A DNA stretch of 46,938 nt from Kitasatospora sp. Root107 (GCF_001424875.1 NZ_LMCT01000025.1:36993-83930), one strand, 5' to 3'; positions 32,003 through 40,560 are shown, counted from the first letter of the stretch. Translations and numbers: made by a program. Notes: generated by a model not told the origin, from the sequence alone.

Positions 32003-33709
32003 TCAGCTCCCAATCGTCAGTTTCTGCACGGACGTTGCTTGGTCGATGTCGGAGGTCCTGACGGACAGCGAGGCCACCCACTCACCCGCCAGCGGGAGTT
32101 GGGCGGTACCCGTCCAACGTCCGGTCCCCTCCGGTTGCAGGGCCACCGTCAGGGGCCCGATGTCCCGGGCGGGCAGGGTGAAGGTCAGCTCGATCTCCGC
32201 GACCTCCACCGGCTGTCCGCCCGCATCGTTCAGTGCCAGCCGGACGGTGTTGTTGCCGACCACCACCGGGGCGATGCCCACGGTCGCGGTGCCCTTGGCG
32301 TTCGCGGTCCGCCCACCGGTGTCGTACGGCAGCTTCAGCTCCACCCCCCGGCCGGGTGCGGCCGGCGCCACAGTGCTCTTCGGCAGGGCGGCGACCGCCT
32401 GGGCCACCCGTCCGGGCGGTGCGCTGGTGAGCAGCGTGGTCACCACCAGCACCGCCACCGCGACGGCCGCCTCCACCAGCACCGAGCGCCGCAGCCCGGA
32501 CCGCGCGGCTGCGCCGTCCGCCGCCGGTTCGGTCCGCACCCGGGCGATCCACCGGCGCGAGAACCAGGCCGCCCCGAGCATCACCGCGACGCAGCCGATC
32601 TTGATCAGCAGCAACCGTCCGTACTCGGTGTCGACCAGGGCGCTCCAGGAGCCCACCCCGCGCCAGGACTGGTACACCCCGGTCAGCACCAGCACCGTCA
32701 CGGCGCCGAACGCCACCCGGGAGAACCGCGCCACGCTCTCGGCCCCGACACCCTGCCGCAGCCCCGCCAGCAGGGTGGCCAGGCCGCCCAGCCAGGCCGC
32801 CATCGCGAGCAGGTGCAGGACGGCCGTCGGCAGCGACAGCCAGACCTGGATGCCGACCGCCGAGTGGTCGGTGCCGACCCAGGTCGCCGACAGCGCGACC
32901 GCCAGCAGCACCCCGGTCAGGCCCAGCCTGGAGCGGGCCCTTCGCGGTGCGGGCTCCTCACCGGGCTGGCCCAACTGCCCGACCAGCACCGCCAGATAGA
33001 CCCCGCTCACGGCGAGCAGCAGCAGCCGGACCGCCAGCGCGGTGTAGATCCGCCCGTCCAGTGAGACGTGCGCGAGCGCCGGATCCGCGGCCTGCGCGAT
33101 CTTGCTGCCCCGCTCGTACGGGCCGCGCAGCAGCAGCAGGACCACCGTCGCCACCAGCAGGCCGAGCCAGCCGGTGACCAGCAGTTGCTGCACCTGCTTG
33201 ACCGCCGCCCCGGCCGGCCAGCAGACCAGCACGAACGCCACCGCTCCGGCCAGCAGCGCGAACGCGACGTACGCCGCCACCCGGCCGGTGTCGTACATGA
33301 ACGAGATCAGGCCGTCCGTCTTGACGCCCTGGGTCGAGTCGGCGGGCACCACGGTGGCCGAGGGCGCCCCGATCGAGAACGTGAAAGCGCCGCTGACCGG
33401 GTGCGAGTCGTCCGAGACGGCCCGCCAGGCCACCGTGTAGGTGCCGTTGGCGAGACCGGTGTGCAGGGTGACCCGCGCGGTGTCGCCCTTGCCGTCGGCG
33501 CGTCCGGTGTCGCCCGCGTCCACCTGCTTCCCCGCCGGATCGAGGACCCGGACCGAGTCGGCGCTGAGCGTCACGCCTTCACTGAAGGTCAGCGTGACGG
33601 CGGACGGTGCGGACGGCACCACCGAGTTCTGCGCCGGGTCGGTCGAGACCAGTGCCGCGTGCGCGGCTGCGGTTCCCGCCCCTCCGAACAGCATGTAGAT
33701 GATCGGCAC
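32003..33709 (-). CDS. CopC-CopD fusion (copper resistance/uptake) with short N-terminus
   Basis: The product has 568 aa. An N-terminal CopC/YobA domain starts HAALVSTDPAQNS (the mature N-terminal His is a copper ligand in this family) and has DSHPVSGAFTFSIG. A CopD membrane domain of about 8 helices follows, then an extracytoplasmic C-terminal domain of about 120 aa. The protein binds copper outside the membrane and probably passes it across. The usual signal peptide is shortened. Only about 15 residues (from GTG at 33709, ending GTAAAHA) precede the mature domain, and an in-frame TAG lies just upstream. The hydrophobic core is thus minimal, and export may be impaired or the N-terminus eroded. 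It lies between the DDAH paralogue (33 bp) and the MFS gene. Confidence 0.87.
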   Translation of the reverse strand: MPIIYMLFGGAGTAAAHAALVSTDPAQNSVVPSAPSAVTLTFSEGVTLSADSVRVLDPAGKQVDAGDTGRADGKGDTARVTLHTGLANGTYTVAWRAVSDDSHPVSGAFTFSIGAPSATVVPADSTQGVKTDGLISFMYDTGRVAAYVAFALLAGAVAFVLVCWPAGAAVKQVQQLLVTGWLGLLVATVVLLLLRGPYERGSKIAQAADPALAHVSLDGRIYTALAVRLLLLAVSGVYLAVLVGQLGQPGEEPAPRRARSRLGLTGVLLAVALSATWVGTDHSAVGIQVWLSLPTAVLHLLAMAAWLGGLATLLAGLRQGVGAESVARFSRVAFGAVTVLVLTGVYQSWRGVGSWSALVDTEYGRLLLIKIGCVAVMLGAAWFSRRWIARVRTEPAADGAAARSGLRRSVLVEAAVAVAVLVVTTLLTSAPPGRVAQAVAALPKSTVAPAAPGRGVELKLPYDTGGRTANAKGTATVGIAPVVVGNNTVRLALNDAGGQPVEVAEIELTFTLPARDIGPLTVALQPEGTGRWTGTAQLPLAGEWVASLSVRTSDIDQATSVQKLTIGS

Positions 33710-33742
33710 CTCAATCTAGGCGGTGCCACTCCTGCCCCGACG

Positions 33743-34555
33743 TCAGAAGGACGTCCTGGCAGGCGGGTTGTCCAGGGTCAGGGCGGTGCAGCGGACCCCG
33801 CCACCGCCCTTGGCCAGCTCGGTGGTCTCGAGTTCGATCACCTTCAGGCCGCGCTCGCGCAGCTCGGCGGCGAGCCGCGGCGCGCCCTTGGTCATGGTCA
33901 CGGTGGTGCCGTCGCCGACCAGGTTCAGCGCGAACTTCGCCGCCTCCTCGACCGACACCTCGATCAGGTCGGCCCCGAGTCCGCGCAGCCGCCGCAGGCT
34001 CGGCGCGTCCAGGGCCTGCGGGCAGTAGGCCAGGGTGTTCGGCAGGCCGACCACGCCCACGGCCAGGTCGAGGTCGTACCAGCGCGAACTCACGGTCTGC
34101 AGCGGCACCACCTCGTACTCCAGCTCCTCGGCCAGCACCGCCAGCATCCGCTGGTCGGTGCGCTGGCCGTACGCGGCGAGCAGCAGGTCGCCGAAGGCCA
34201 GCGCGTCGCCCTGGCCGCTGAACGCGTAGGGCACCTCGATCACCTCGTACCCCCGCCAGGTCAGCCACTCCTGGAAGTACGAGACCTCGGCCTTGCGCTC
34301 CGGCGGAGGGTTGCCCAGGACCGCTCGGTCACCGCGGACCACGGCGGCGTTGGCGGTGAAGACCATGTCCGGGCACTCCGGTGCGGACGGCACGTACTCG
34401 ACCTTGCGGCCGGCCTCCAGGTGCGCGGCCACGATCGCCTCGTGCTCGGCGACCGCGGCCGCCAGATCGGGCTGGATCTCGGTGTGCATGTACGGGTTGA
34501 TCTCGTAGTCGACCCGGAAGTGGGCAGCGTCGGAAACCAGCAGTGCACTGTTCAC
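33743..34555 (-). CDS. DDAH-family paralogue lacking catalytic Glu and His
   Basis: This 270-aa protein is clearly in the DDAH/arginine deiminase family (YEINPYMHTEIQPD, PDMVFTANAAVV, AAYGQRTD, C-terminal GGGGVRCTALTLD). The nucleophile Cys256 is kept. The motif that supplies the catalytic Glu reads FSGQGD with Ser113 in the Glu position, and the catalytic His is Asp161 in WYDLD. In the paralogue at 16395-17252 the same sites are Glu136 and His184. Classical DDAH chemistry is therefore unlikely. It may bind substrate, act on something else or be decaying. The GTG start at 34555 follows AGGAGG at 8 bp. It is the first gene of a run with CopC-CopD and MFS genes. Confidence 0.85.
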   Translation of the reverse strand: MNSALLVSDAAHFRVDYEINPYMHTEIQPDLAAAVAEHEAIVAAHLEAGRKVEYVPSAPECPDMVFTANAAVVRGDRAVLGNPPPERKAEVSYFQEWLTWRGYEVIEVPYAFSGQGDALAFGDLLLAAYGQRTDQRMLAVLAEELEYEVVPLQTVSSRWYDLDLAVGVVGLPNTLAYCPQALDAPSLRRLRGLGADLIEVSVEEAAKFALNLVGDGTTVTMTKGAPRLAAELRERGLKVIELETTELAKGGGGVRCTALTLDNPPARTSF

Positions 34556-34746
34556 GATTCATTCCTCCTGGCCTGTCGGTACCGGCTCGGTCGAGCCGAC
34601 TTGACGGAGCGGACCGGGATCACCGGCCGAACCTGGTGGGGGCCTGCGCTCATCAACGAGTTCAACAGAGCGTCGAATTGGTCGCCATCATCGGGCCTCG
34701 AAACAATCAACTCGGGCCGACGGCAGGTCCCGTAGGCTCTCTCCCC

Positions 34747-35121
34747 ATGAAGCTCCAGCTGACCAGGGACAGCGTCGCGATGGGCGACGACGCGGACGCA
34801 CCGCACGAAGAGGAGCGGGACGTCGCGGCTGACCTGACGATCCGTGCGGCGATCGAAGCCGTCCTGGCGGACCGCTACCTCGCGTCCATCCACGGCGGTC
34901 GGGCCACCTGGGCGGCGCAGGCCGAGGGCGGCACTCCGCTCGCGGTGGTGGCGCAGCAGTGGGGGCAGCAGGCGCGGCTGCTGACGGCCGGTCAGGGCGG
35001 GCTGGCCACGCTGGCGGGGGCGGACGGCTCGGTCCGGCTGCACTTCGCCTACTACACCCAGCGCGACCCCGACGCCGTGTACCGCGAGCTGTCCGAACAC
35101 GGGCGAGCGCCGCGTCGCTGA
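34747..35121 (+). CDS. small hypothetical protein
   Basis: The product has 124 aa and no signal peptide or membrane segment. It has a helical start and a compact body with LADRYLASIHGGRATWAAQA and LHFAYYTQRDPDAVY. I do not recognise the family. The upstream ORF extension is not protein-like. The ATG at 34747 has no ribosome-binding site, but TAGGCT lies about 10 bp before it, so the mRNA may be leaderless. The stop codon falls in the loop of a 16-bp hairpin shared with the convergent LLM gene. Confidence 0.7.
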   Translation: MKLQLTRDSVAMGDDADAPHEEERDVAADLTIRAAIEAVLADRYLASIHGGRATWAAQAEGGTPLAVVAQQWGQQARLLTAGQGGLATLAGADGSVRLHFAYYTQRDPDAVYRELSEHGRAPRR

Positions 35122-35143
35122 CCTACGGCGACGCGGCGCTCGC
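35103..35143. terminator. bidirectional terminator between convergent genes
   Basis: Perfect 16-bp arms (35103-35118 and 35128-35143) enclose a 9-nt loop. The loop contains the stop codon of the plus-strand gene, and the LLM gene stop begins 7 bp beyond the hairpin. Confidence 0.75.
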
Positions 35144-35149
35144 GCGGTC

Positions 35150-36166
35150 TCACCCGAGGGCGGGGATCACCTCCGCCCCGTACGCGTCGATGGTGGACTC
35201 GATCGCGTCGTGCATCGCGTACACCGCGAACTGGTCGACGCCCAGGTCGCGCAGTTGCCGGAGCTTGGCGAGCTGCGCCTCCGCCGGGCCGATCAGGCAG
35301 AACCGGTCGACGATCTCGTCCGGGACGAAGGCCGTGTCCGGGTTGCCCGAGCGGCCGTGGTGGGCGTAGTCGTAGCCGTGCCGGTCCCGGATGTAGTCGG
35401 TCAGTGCGTCCGGCACCAGGCCGGAGTGCTCGCCGTAGCGGGAGACCAGGTCGGCGACGTGGTTACCGACCATGCCGCCGAACCAGCGGCACTGCTCCCG
35501 GGCGTGCGCCAGCGCCTCGGGTGAGTCGTCGGCCGTGACGTAGGCGGGCGCGGCCACGCAGACCGTGATCGAGGCCGGGTCGCGCCCGGCCCGCTCGGCG
35601 GCGGTGCGGACCGCCTTGACCATCCACTCGGTCAGGTAGGGATCGGCCAACTGCAGGATGAACCCGTCAGCCTGACGTCCCGTCAGATCGAGCGCTTTCG
35701 GTCCGTATGCGCCCATCCAGATGGGGAGTTCGGCGCCGGGCCGCACCCAGGGGATGTGCATCGGGGTGCCGTCCACCTCCGTCTCCCGGCCCTCCGCCAG
35801 CTCCTTGATCGCACGCATCGCGGCGGACAGCCGCTCCAGGGTGGCCGGGCGGCGGCCGGCCACCCGCATCGCGGAGTCACCGCGCCCGATCCCGCAGACC
35901 GTCCGGTTGCCGAACATGTCGTTCAGGGTGGCGAACAGTGAGGCGGTCACCTCCCAGGTCCTGGTCGACGGGTTGGTCACCATCGGACCGACCGTCAGGC
36001 GCGAGGTCTGCGCCAGGATCTGGCTGTAGATCACGAAGGGCTCCTGCCAGAGCACCACCGAGTCGAAGGTCCACCCGTGGGTGAAGCCCGCCGCCTCGGC
36101 GCGCACCATCCGCTCGACCAGCAGGCGGGCGGGCGGGTCGGTCTGGAGTACAAGGCCGATGTCCAA
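35150..36166 (-). CDS. F420-type LLM-class oxidoreductase of the pyrimidine/hydantoin operon
   Basis: This 338-aa luciferase-like TIM-barrel oxidoreductase reads MDIGLVLQTDPPARLLVERM and contains AAGFTHGWTFDS, TVGPMVTNPSTRTWEVTASL, GIGRGDSAMR and PIWMGAYGPKALDLTGRQAD. This is the subgroup annotated as F420-dependent in Actinobacteria, commonly next to a dihydropyrimidinase. It would carry out a deazaflavin- or flavin-linked redox step, plausibly the reduction that precedes ring opening. The start is TTG at 36166 with GAGGAG 7 bp upstream. It ends the three-gene operon and is 12 bp from the dihydropyrimidinase stop. Confidence 0.88.
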   Translation of the reverse strand: MDIGLVLQTDPPARLLVERMVRAEAAGFTHGWTFDSVVLWQEPFVIYSQILAQTSRLTVGPMVTNPSTRTWEVTASLFATLNDMFGNRTVCGIGRGDSAMRVAGRRPATLERLSAAMRAIKELAEGRETEVDGTPMHIPWVRPGAELPIWMGAYGPKALDLTGRQADGFILQLADPYLTEWMVKAVRTAAERAGRDPASITVCVAAPAYVTADDSPEALAHAREQCRWFGGMVGNHVADLVSRYGEHSGLVPDALTDYIRDRHGYDYAHHGRSGNPDTAFVPDEIVDRFCLIGPAEAQLAKLRQLRDLGVDQFAVYAMHDAIESTIDAYGAEVIPALG

Positions 36167-36178
36167 ATCGCTTCTCCT

Positions 36179-37576
36179 CTAGAGGTACTGACAGGTCGAG
36201 CGCGGCTGGTAGCGGCCGTGCCCGGCCCGGCCGAGGTAGACGTCACCGTCGACCACCACCGCGCCCCTGGAGAGCACGGTGCGGGCCTTGCCGGTGAGCT
36301 GCCTGCCCTCGTACGCCGAGTAGTCGACGTTCATGTGGTGGGTGGCGGCCGAGAGGGTCTGCACGGCCGTCGGGTCGTAGACCACCAGGTCGGCGTCGGC
36401 GCCGGGCGCGATGGTGCCCTTGCGCGGGTAGAGGCCGAACATCCTGGCCGGGGTGGCGCAGGCGATCTCGACCCACCGGCGCCGGGTCAACTTCCCTTCC
36501 ACCACGGCCTGGTGCAGCAGGTCCATCCGGTTCTCGACGCCCGGCAGTCCGTTCGGGATCTTCGAGAAGTCCCCGCGTCCGAGGTCCTTCTGCCCGACGA
36601 AGCAGAACGGGCAGTGGTCGGTGGAGACCACCTGGAGGTCGTTGGTGCGCAGCCCCCGCCACAGCGCCGCCTGGTGCTCGCGCGGCCGCAGCGGCGTGGA
36701 GCAGACGTACTTGGCGCCCTCGAAGCCCGGCTCGGCCAGGTTGTCGGTCGACAGGTAGAGGTACTGCGGGCAGGTCTCGCCGAACACCGGCAGGCCCTCG
36801 TCCCGCGCCTTCGCCAGCTCGGCCACCGCCGAGGCGGCCGAGACGTGCACCACGTACAGCGGGGCACCCGCCACCTGGGCCAGCTTGATCGCCCGGTGGG
36901 TCGCCTCGGCCTCCAGCAGCTCGCGCCGCACCTCGCCGTGGTAGCGCGGGTCGGTCTTCCCCGCGGCCAGCGCCTGTGCCACCAGCACGTCGATCGCGAT
37001 GCCGTTCTCGGCGTGCATCATGATCAGGCCGCCGTTCTCGGCGCCGCGCTGCATGGCCCGCAGGATCTGCCCGTCGTCGCTGTAGAAGACGCCGGGGTAG
37101 GCCATGAACAGCTTGAAGGAGGTCACCCCCTCCCCCACCAGCAGGTCCATCTCCTTGAGGCTGGCCTCGTTCACGTCGCCGAGGATCATGTGGAACGAGT
37201 AGTCGATCGCGCAGACCCCGGCCGCCTTCTCGTGCCAGGCGTCCAACCCGGCCCGCAGCGAGGAGCCGACCGCCTGGACCGCGAAGTCCACGATGGTGGT
37301 GGTACCGCCGAAGGCGGCCGCCCGGGTGCCGGTCTCGAAGGTGTCACTGGCCTCGGTGCCGCCGAACGGCAGCTGCATGTGGGTGTGGGCGTCCACGCCG
37401 CCGGGGATGACGTACTGTCCGCCGGCGTCGATCACCCGGTCCGCCGTCCAGCCGTCGGCGACGTCGCTGCCGGTGGCGGCCAGCGCGACCACCTGCTCGC
37501 CCTCGATCAGTACGTCGGCGTGCATCTCCTCGGCGGCGGTGATCACCAGGCCGCCACGGATCACGGTACGGGTCAT
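36179..37576 (-). CDS. hydA: dihydropyrimidinase / D-hydantoinase
   Basis: This 465-aa cyclic amidohydrolase has the metal-binding DAHTHMQLP and the carboxylated-lysine region EGVTSFKLFMAYPG. HAEN, YVVHVSAA and VSTDHCPF carry the other metal ligands, and FSKIPNGLPGVENRMDLL is the substrate-loop motif. It hydrolyses dihydropyrimidines or 5-substituted hydantoins to N-carbamoyl amino acids in the cytoplasm. I chose the ATG at 37576, preceded by GAGGGGG. The longer open frame has no matching homology. It lies 11 bp after the amidohydrolase gene, whose product would take the next step. Confidence 0.93.
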   Translation of the reverse strand: MTRTVIRGGLVITAAEEMHADVLIEGEQVVALAATGSDVADGWTADRVIDAGGQYVIPGGVDAHTHMQLPFGGTEASDTFETGTRAAAFGGTTTIVDFAVQAVGSSLRAGLDAWHEKAAGVCAIDYSFHMILGDVNEASLKEMDLLVGEGVTSFKLFMAYPGVFYSDDGQILRAMQRGAENGGLIMMHAENGIAIDVLVAQALAAGKTDPRYHGEVRRELLEAEATHRAIKLAQVAGAPLYVVHVSAASAVAELAKARDEGLPVFGETCPQYLYLSTDNLAEPGFEGAKYVCSTPLRPREHQAALWRGLRTNDLQVVSTDHCPFCFVGQKDLGRGDFSKIPNGLPGVENRMDLLHQAVVEGKLTRRRWVEIACATPARMFGLYPRKGTIAPGADADLVVYDPTAVQTLSAATHHMNVDYSAYEGRQLTGKARTVLSRGAVVVDGDVYLGRAGHGRYQPRSTCQYL

Positions 37577-37587
37577 CTGACGCCCCC

Positions 37588-38430
37588 TCACGCTTCCGTC
37601 AGCGGGCCGTAGGCGTCCGGGCGCCGGTCCCGGTAGAACGCCCACTGCTGCCTGACCTGCTCGATCAGGTCCAGGTCGAGGTCACGGACCACCAGCTCCT
37701 CCTTCTTGTCCGAGGCGACCTCGCCGACGAACTGGCCGCGCGGGTCGACGAAGTAGGAGGTGCCGTAGAAGTCGTTGTCGCCGTACTCCTCCACCCCGAC
37801 CCGGTTGATCGCGGCGATGTAGTACTCGTTGGCCACGGCGGCGGCGGGCTGCTCCAGCTGCCAGAGGTAGGCGGACAGGCCCCGGCTGGTGGCGGAGGGG
37901 TTGTAGACGATCTCGGCCCCGGCCAGGCCGAGCGCGCGCCAGCCCTCGGGGAAGTGCCGGTCGTAGCAGATGTACACGCCGACTTTGCCGACCGCCGTGT
38001 CGAACACCGGCCAGCCGAGGTTGCCGGGCTTGAAGTAGTACTTCTCCCAGAAGCCCTTCACCTGCGGGATGTGGTGCTTGCGGTACTTGCCGAGGTAGGA
38101 ACCGTCCGCGTCGATCACGGCGGCGGTGTTGTAGTAGAAACCGGACTGCTCGACCTCGTACACCGGCACCACGATCACCAGGCCCAGCTCCTTGGCCAGC
38201 GCCTGCATCCGCTGCACCGTCGGCCCGTCCGGCACGGGCTCGGCCCAGCGGTAGTGCTCGGGCTCCTGGACCTGGCAGAAGTACGGGGCGTTGAAGACCT
38301 CCTGGAACCCGATGATCTGCGCGCCCTGCGCGGCGGCGTCGCGCGCCGCCCGCTCGTGGGCCGCGATCATTGTCTCCTTGTCCCCTGTCCACGTGGTCTG
38401 GAACAGGGCGGCACGTACGACACGACTCAT
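37588..38430 (-). CDS. nitrilase-family N-carbamoyl amidohydrolase (beta-ureidopropionase type)
   Basis: This 280-aa carbon-nitrogen hydrolase has the Glu44-Lys118-Cys155 triad (FQEVF, GKYRKHHIP, YICYDRHFPE). NPSATSRGLS and NEYYIAAINRVG are also typical of N-carbamoyl-beta-alanine or N-carbamoyl-D-amino-acid hydrolases. It removes the carbamoyl group from the dihydropyrimidinase product, giving an amino acid, CO2 and ammonia. It is the first gene of the operon. The ATG at 38430 follows GAGGGAG. The upstream region to 38726 holds two GAGAGCGCT-type elements. Confidence 0.9.
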   Translation of the reverse strand: MSRVVRAALFQTTWTGDKETMIAAHERAARDAAAQGAQIIGFQEVFNAPYFCQVQEPEHYRWAEPVPDGPTVQRMQALAKELGLVIVVPVYEVEQSGFYYNTAAVIDADGSYLGKYRKHHIPQVKGFWEKYYFKPGNLGWPVFDTAVGKVGVYICYDRHFPEGWRALGLAGAEIVYNPSATSRGLSAYLWQLEQPAAAVANEYYIAAINRVGVEEYGDNDFYGTSYFVDPRGQFVGEVASDKKEELVVRDLDLDLIEQVRQQWAFYRDRRPDAYGPLTEA

Positions 38431-38530
38431 GACGGACTCCCTCGCAGCAGCGGTGTGAGCGTGAGACTAGGAGTAATGCCCCCCGCTGACCCGCGTCACG
38501 CGCCGGGAAGTGGAACTTCTCTCTCACCGA

Positions 38531-38542
38531 GAGAGCGCTTCC
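38531..38542. promoter_or_regulatory. imperfect GAGAGCGCT element
   Basis: GAGAGCGCTTCC shares its first nine bases with the perfect palindrome at 38670-38681. It lies between the divergent amidohydrolase and GH16 genes and may be a secondary LacI-family site. Confidence 0.4.
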
Positions 38543-38669
38543 GGCCGTCTTCACTCCCCGAACGCCAACCCTGGCGCTGAGCCTCCGTCAGGCCCCGTTT
38601 CCTGCACGCCAGAAGAAGTCCGCGCATTGACGTTGCCATGACTTGAAGGCGATCCGTAGGATTTCACCG

Positions 38670-38681
38670 GAGAGCGCTCTC
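38670..38681. promoter_or_regulatory. LacI-family (CebR-like) operator of the GH16 gene
   Basis: GAGAGCGCTCTC is a perfect 12-bp palindrome 46 bp upstream of the glucanase start. It is close to the Streptomyces CebR/BglR-type consensus, whose centre is GAGCGCTC. The regulator is not in the window. Induction by cello- or laminari-oligosaccharides is the expected logic. Confidence 0.65.
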
Positions 38682-38726
38682 AGCAAGGTCGTCCCCCTTC
38701 CTCCCCCACACAAGGGTGGTTCCCGC

Positions 38727-40010
38727 ATGCCTGCTGCAACTCGCCCACGCCGCCGACCGCTCGGCGGGCTCATGTCCCTGCTCGGCGCCGGCCTGCTGGC
38801 GGCCGCACTGCTCGCCCCGTCGGCCCCCGCCGGCGGCACCATCCCACTGGACGGCACCGCACCGGTCGCCGCGCAGAGCTGGAACGACGACTTCAACGGT
38901 CCGGCCGGCTCGGGTGTCGACCCCGCCAAGTGGACGCTGGAGACCGGTGGTTCGGGCAACGGCAACCACGAGCTCCAGTACTACACGCCGGGCACCCAGA
39001 ACGCCGCACTGGACGGCCAGGGCAACCTGGTCATCACCGCCAGGCGCAACACCGACTCCGGCCTCGCCTGCTGGTACGGCACCTGCCAGTACACCTCGGC
39101 CCGCCTGAACACCGCCCGCACCTTCACCCAGGCGTACGGGCACTTCGAGTCCCGCATCAAGATCCCGCGCGGCCAGGGCATCTGGCCGGCCTTCTGGATG
39201 CTGGGCAACGACCTCGGCTCGGTGGGCTGGCCCACCAGCGGCGAGATCGACGTCATGGAGAACATCGGCCGCGAGCCGGGCACCGTGCACGGCACCATCC
39301 ACGGCCCCGGCTACTCGGGTGCGGCGGGCATCGGCGCCGCGTACAGCCTCGCGGCGGGCCAGTCCTTCGCGGACGCCTTCCACACCTTCGCGGTGGACTG
39401 GAGCCCCTCCGCGATCACCTGGTCGGTGGACGGCCACGCCTACCAGACCCGGACCCCGGCCGACCTCGGCGGCAACCGCTGGGTGTTCGACCACCCGTTC
39501 TTCGTCATCCTGAACCTGGCGGTCGGCGGCGACTGGCCCGGCAGCCCTGACGGCTCGTCGACCTACCCGCAGACCATGACCGTCGACTACGTGCACACCA
39601 CCACCTGGGGCGACAGCTCCGGCCTGCCGTACACCGGCCGGATCACCGGCCCCGGCGGCATGTGCGTGGACGTGGCCGGTGCCTCCAGCGCCGACCGCAC
39701 GCCCATCCAGCTCCACAACTGCACCGGAAGCGCCGCCCAGCAGTGGACGGTGGGCACCGACGGCACCGTCCGCGCCTTCGGCAAGTGCCTGGACGTGGAC
39801 GGCGCCTCGCACAACGACGGCGCCGTCATCCAGCTCTACACCTGCAACGGCACCAGCGCCCAGCAGTGGACCTACCGCTCCGGCCACGACTTCCTGAACC
39901 CCGGCTCAGGCAAGTGCCTGGACTCCCCGAACGGCTCCTCGGCGGACGGCACCCGGCTCCAGCTGTGGACGTGCAACAACAGCGCCGCCCAGAAATGGAC
40001 CCTGGGCTGA
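38727..40010 (+). CDS. secreted GH16 beta-glucanase with C-terminal CBM13
   Basis: The product has 427 aa. An Arg-rich start, a hydrophobic segment and ALLAPSAPA give a signal peptide, with twin-arginine-like residues RPRRR. The GH16 domain (about residues 50-290) has the catalytic motif Glu173-Ile-Asp175-Val-Met-Glu178 in EIDVMENIG, and IWPAFWMLG. It is a beta-1,3-glucanase (laminarinase) type. A CBM13/ricin-B lectin domain of about 130 aa follows (three QxW-type repeats: AQQWTVG, AQQWTYR, AQKWTLG). It would cut fungal or algal beta-glucan outside the cell. It has a LacI-type operator upstream and a hairpin 21 bp after the stop. The ATG at 38727 follows AAGGGTGG. Confidence 0.93.
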   Translation: MPAATRPRRRPLGGLMSLLGAGLLAAALLAPSAPAGGTIPLDGTAPVAAQSWNDDFNGPAGSGVDPAKWTLETGGSGNGNHELQYYTPGTQNAALDGQGNLVITARRNTDSGLACWYGTCQYTSARLNTARTFTQAYGHFESRIKIPRGQGIWPAFWMLGNDLGSVGWPTSGEIDVMENIGREPGTVHGTIHGPGYSGAAGIGAAYSLAAGQSFADAFHTFAVDWSPSAITWSVDGHAYQTRTPADLGGNRWVFDHPFFVILNLAVGGDWPGSPDGSSTYPQTMTVDYVHTTTWGDSSGLPYTGRITGPGGMCVDVAGASSADRTPIQLHNCTGSAAQQWTVGTDGTVRAFGKCLDVDGASHNDGAVIQLYTCNGTSAQQWTYRSGHDFLNPGSGKCLDSPNGSSADGTRLQLWTCNNSAAQKWTLG

Positions 40011-40031
40011 CCTCCCGTCACAGCCCCCAGC

Positions 40032-40066
40032 GCGGGCGGAGCCGCCAGGTCAGTGGCTCCGCCCGC
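40032..40066. terminator. hairpin terminator after GH16 gene
   Basis: GCGGGCGGAGCC (40032-40043) and its complement (40055-40066) form a 12-bp stem with an 11-nt loop. An almost identical 40-bp element is at 46771-46810. Confidence 0.8.
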
Positions 40067-40073
40067 CCGGTTC

Positions 40074-40364
40074 TCAGTGGCCCGGTGCTACGCCCGGCCC
40101 ACCAAGACCGGCACTGCCCGAGAACACCGCGGGCTCGGTGGTCAGGACCGGGTTCGGGCCGGTCTCGATGAGGTGCAGCAGGGCCCAGGCGGCGCCGTAG
40201 CAGTCGTCCGGTCCGAAGCAGGCGACCAGTGCCTGGGCTTCCTCGCCGGTGACGGGCTCGGTGATGCCTGTGATCTGGTCGTATCGGCGGTCGTTCTCCT
40301 CCCCTTCGGCGTCCCAGTCCGGGAGAGGTCCGTCGGCTACGAATACCTGTACTTCTGGTCTCAT
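40074..40364 (-). CDS. small hypothetical protein
   Basis: The likely protein is 96 aa from the ATG at 40364 (MRPEVQVFVADGPLPDWDAE). It continues DRRYDQITGITEPVTGEEAQ and DCYGAAWALLHLIETGP. It is acidic and soluble, and I do not recognise it. The frame extends upstream to 40487, but that part is arginine/threonine-rich and not protein-like. It converges with the GH16 gene and would share its terminator. Confidence 0.6.
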   Translation of the reverse strand: MRPEVQVFVADGPLPDWDAEGEENDRRYDQITGITEPVTGEEAQALVACFGPDDCYGAAWALLHLIETGPNPVLTTEPAVFSGSAGLGGPGVAPGH

Positions 40365-40560
40365 CCGCGAATGATCGACCGCTACGGCTGACCGGGGCAA
40401 GGTGCTCTGGCGGGTCGTACGGTGGCGGGTTCCCAGGTGAGATCGAGTCCCCACCCGCCAGGCCGTGGCGGCGCGCGAACGGGACACGGTGCTTGAGGAG
40501 TGGTTCTGGTCGAGCTACTCCTGTGACGGCGTGTCAGCCATTTGATCTAGGGTCACCCGC

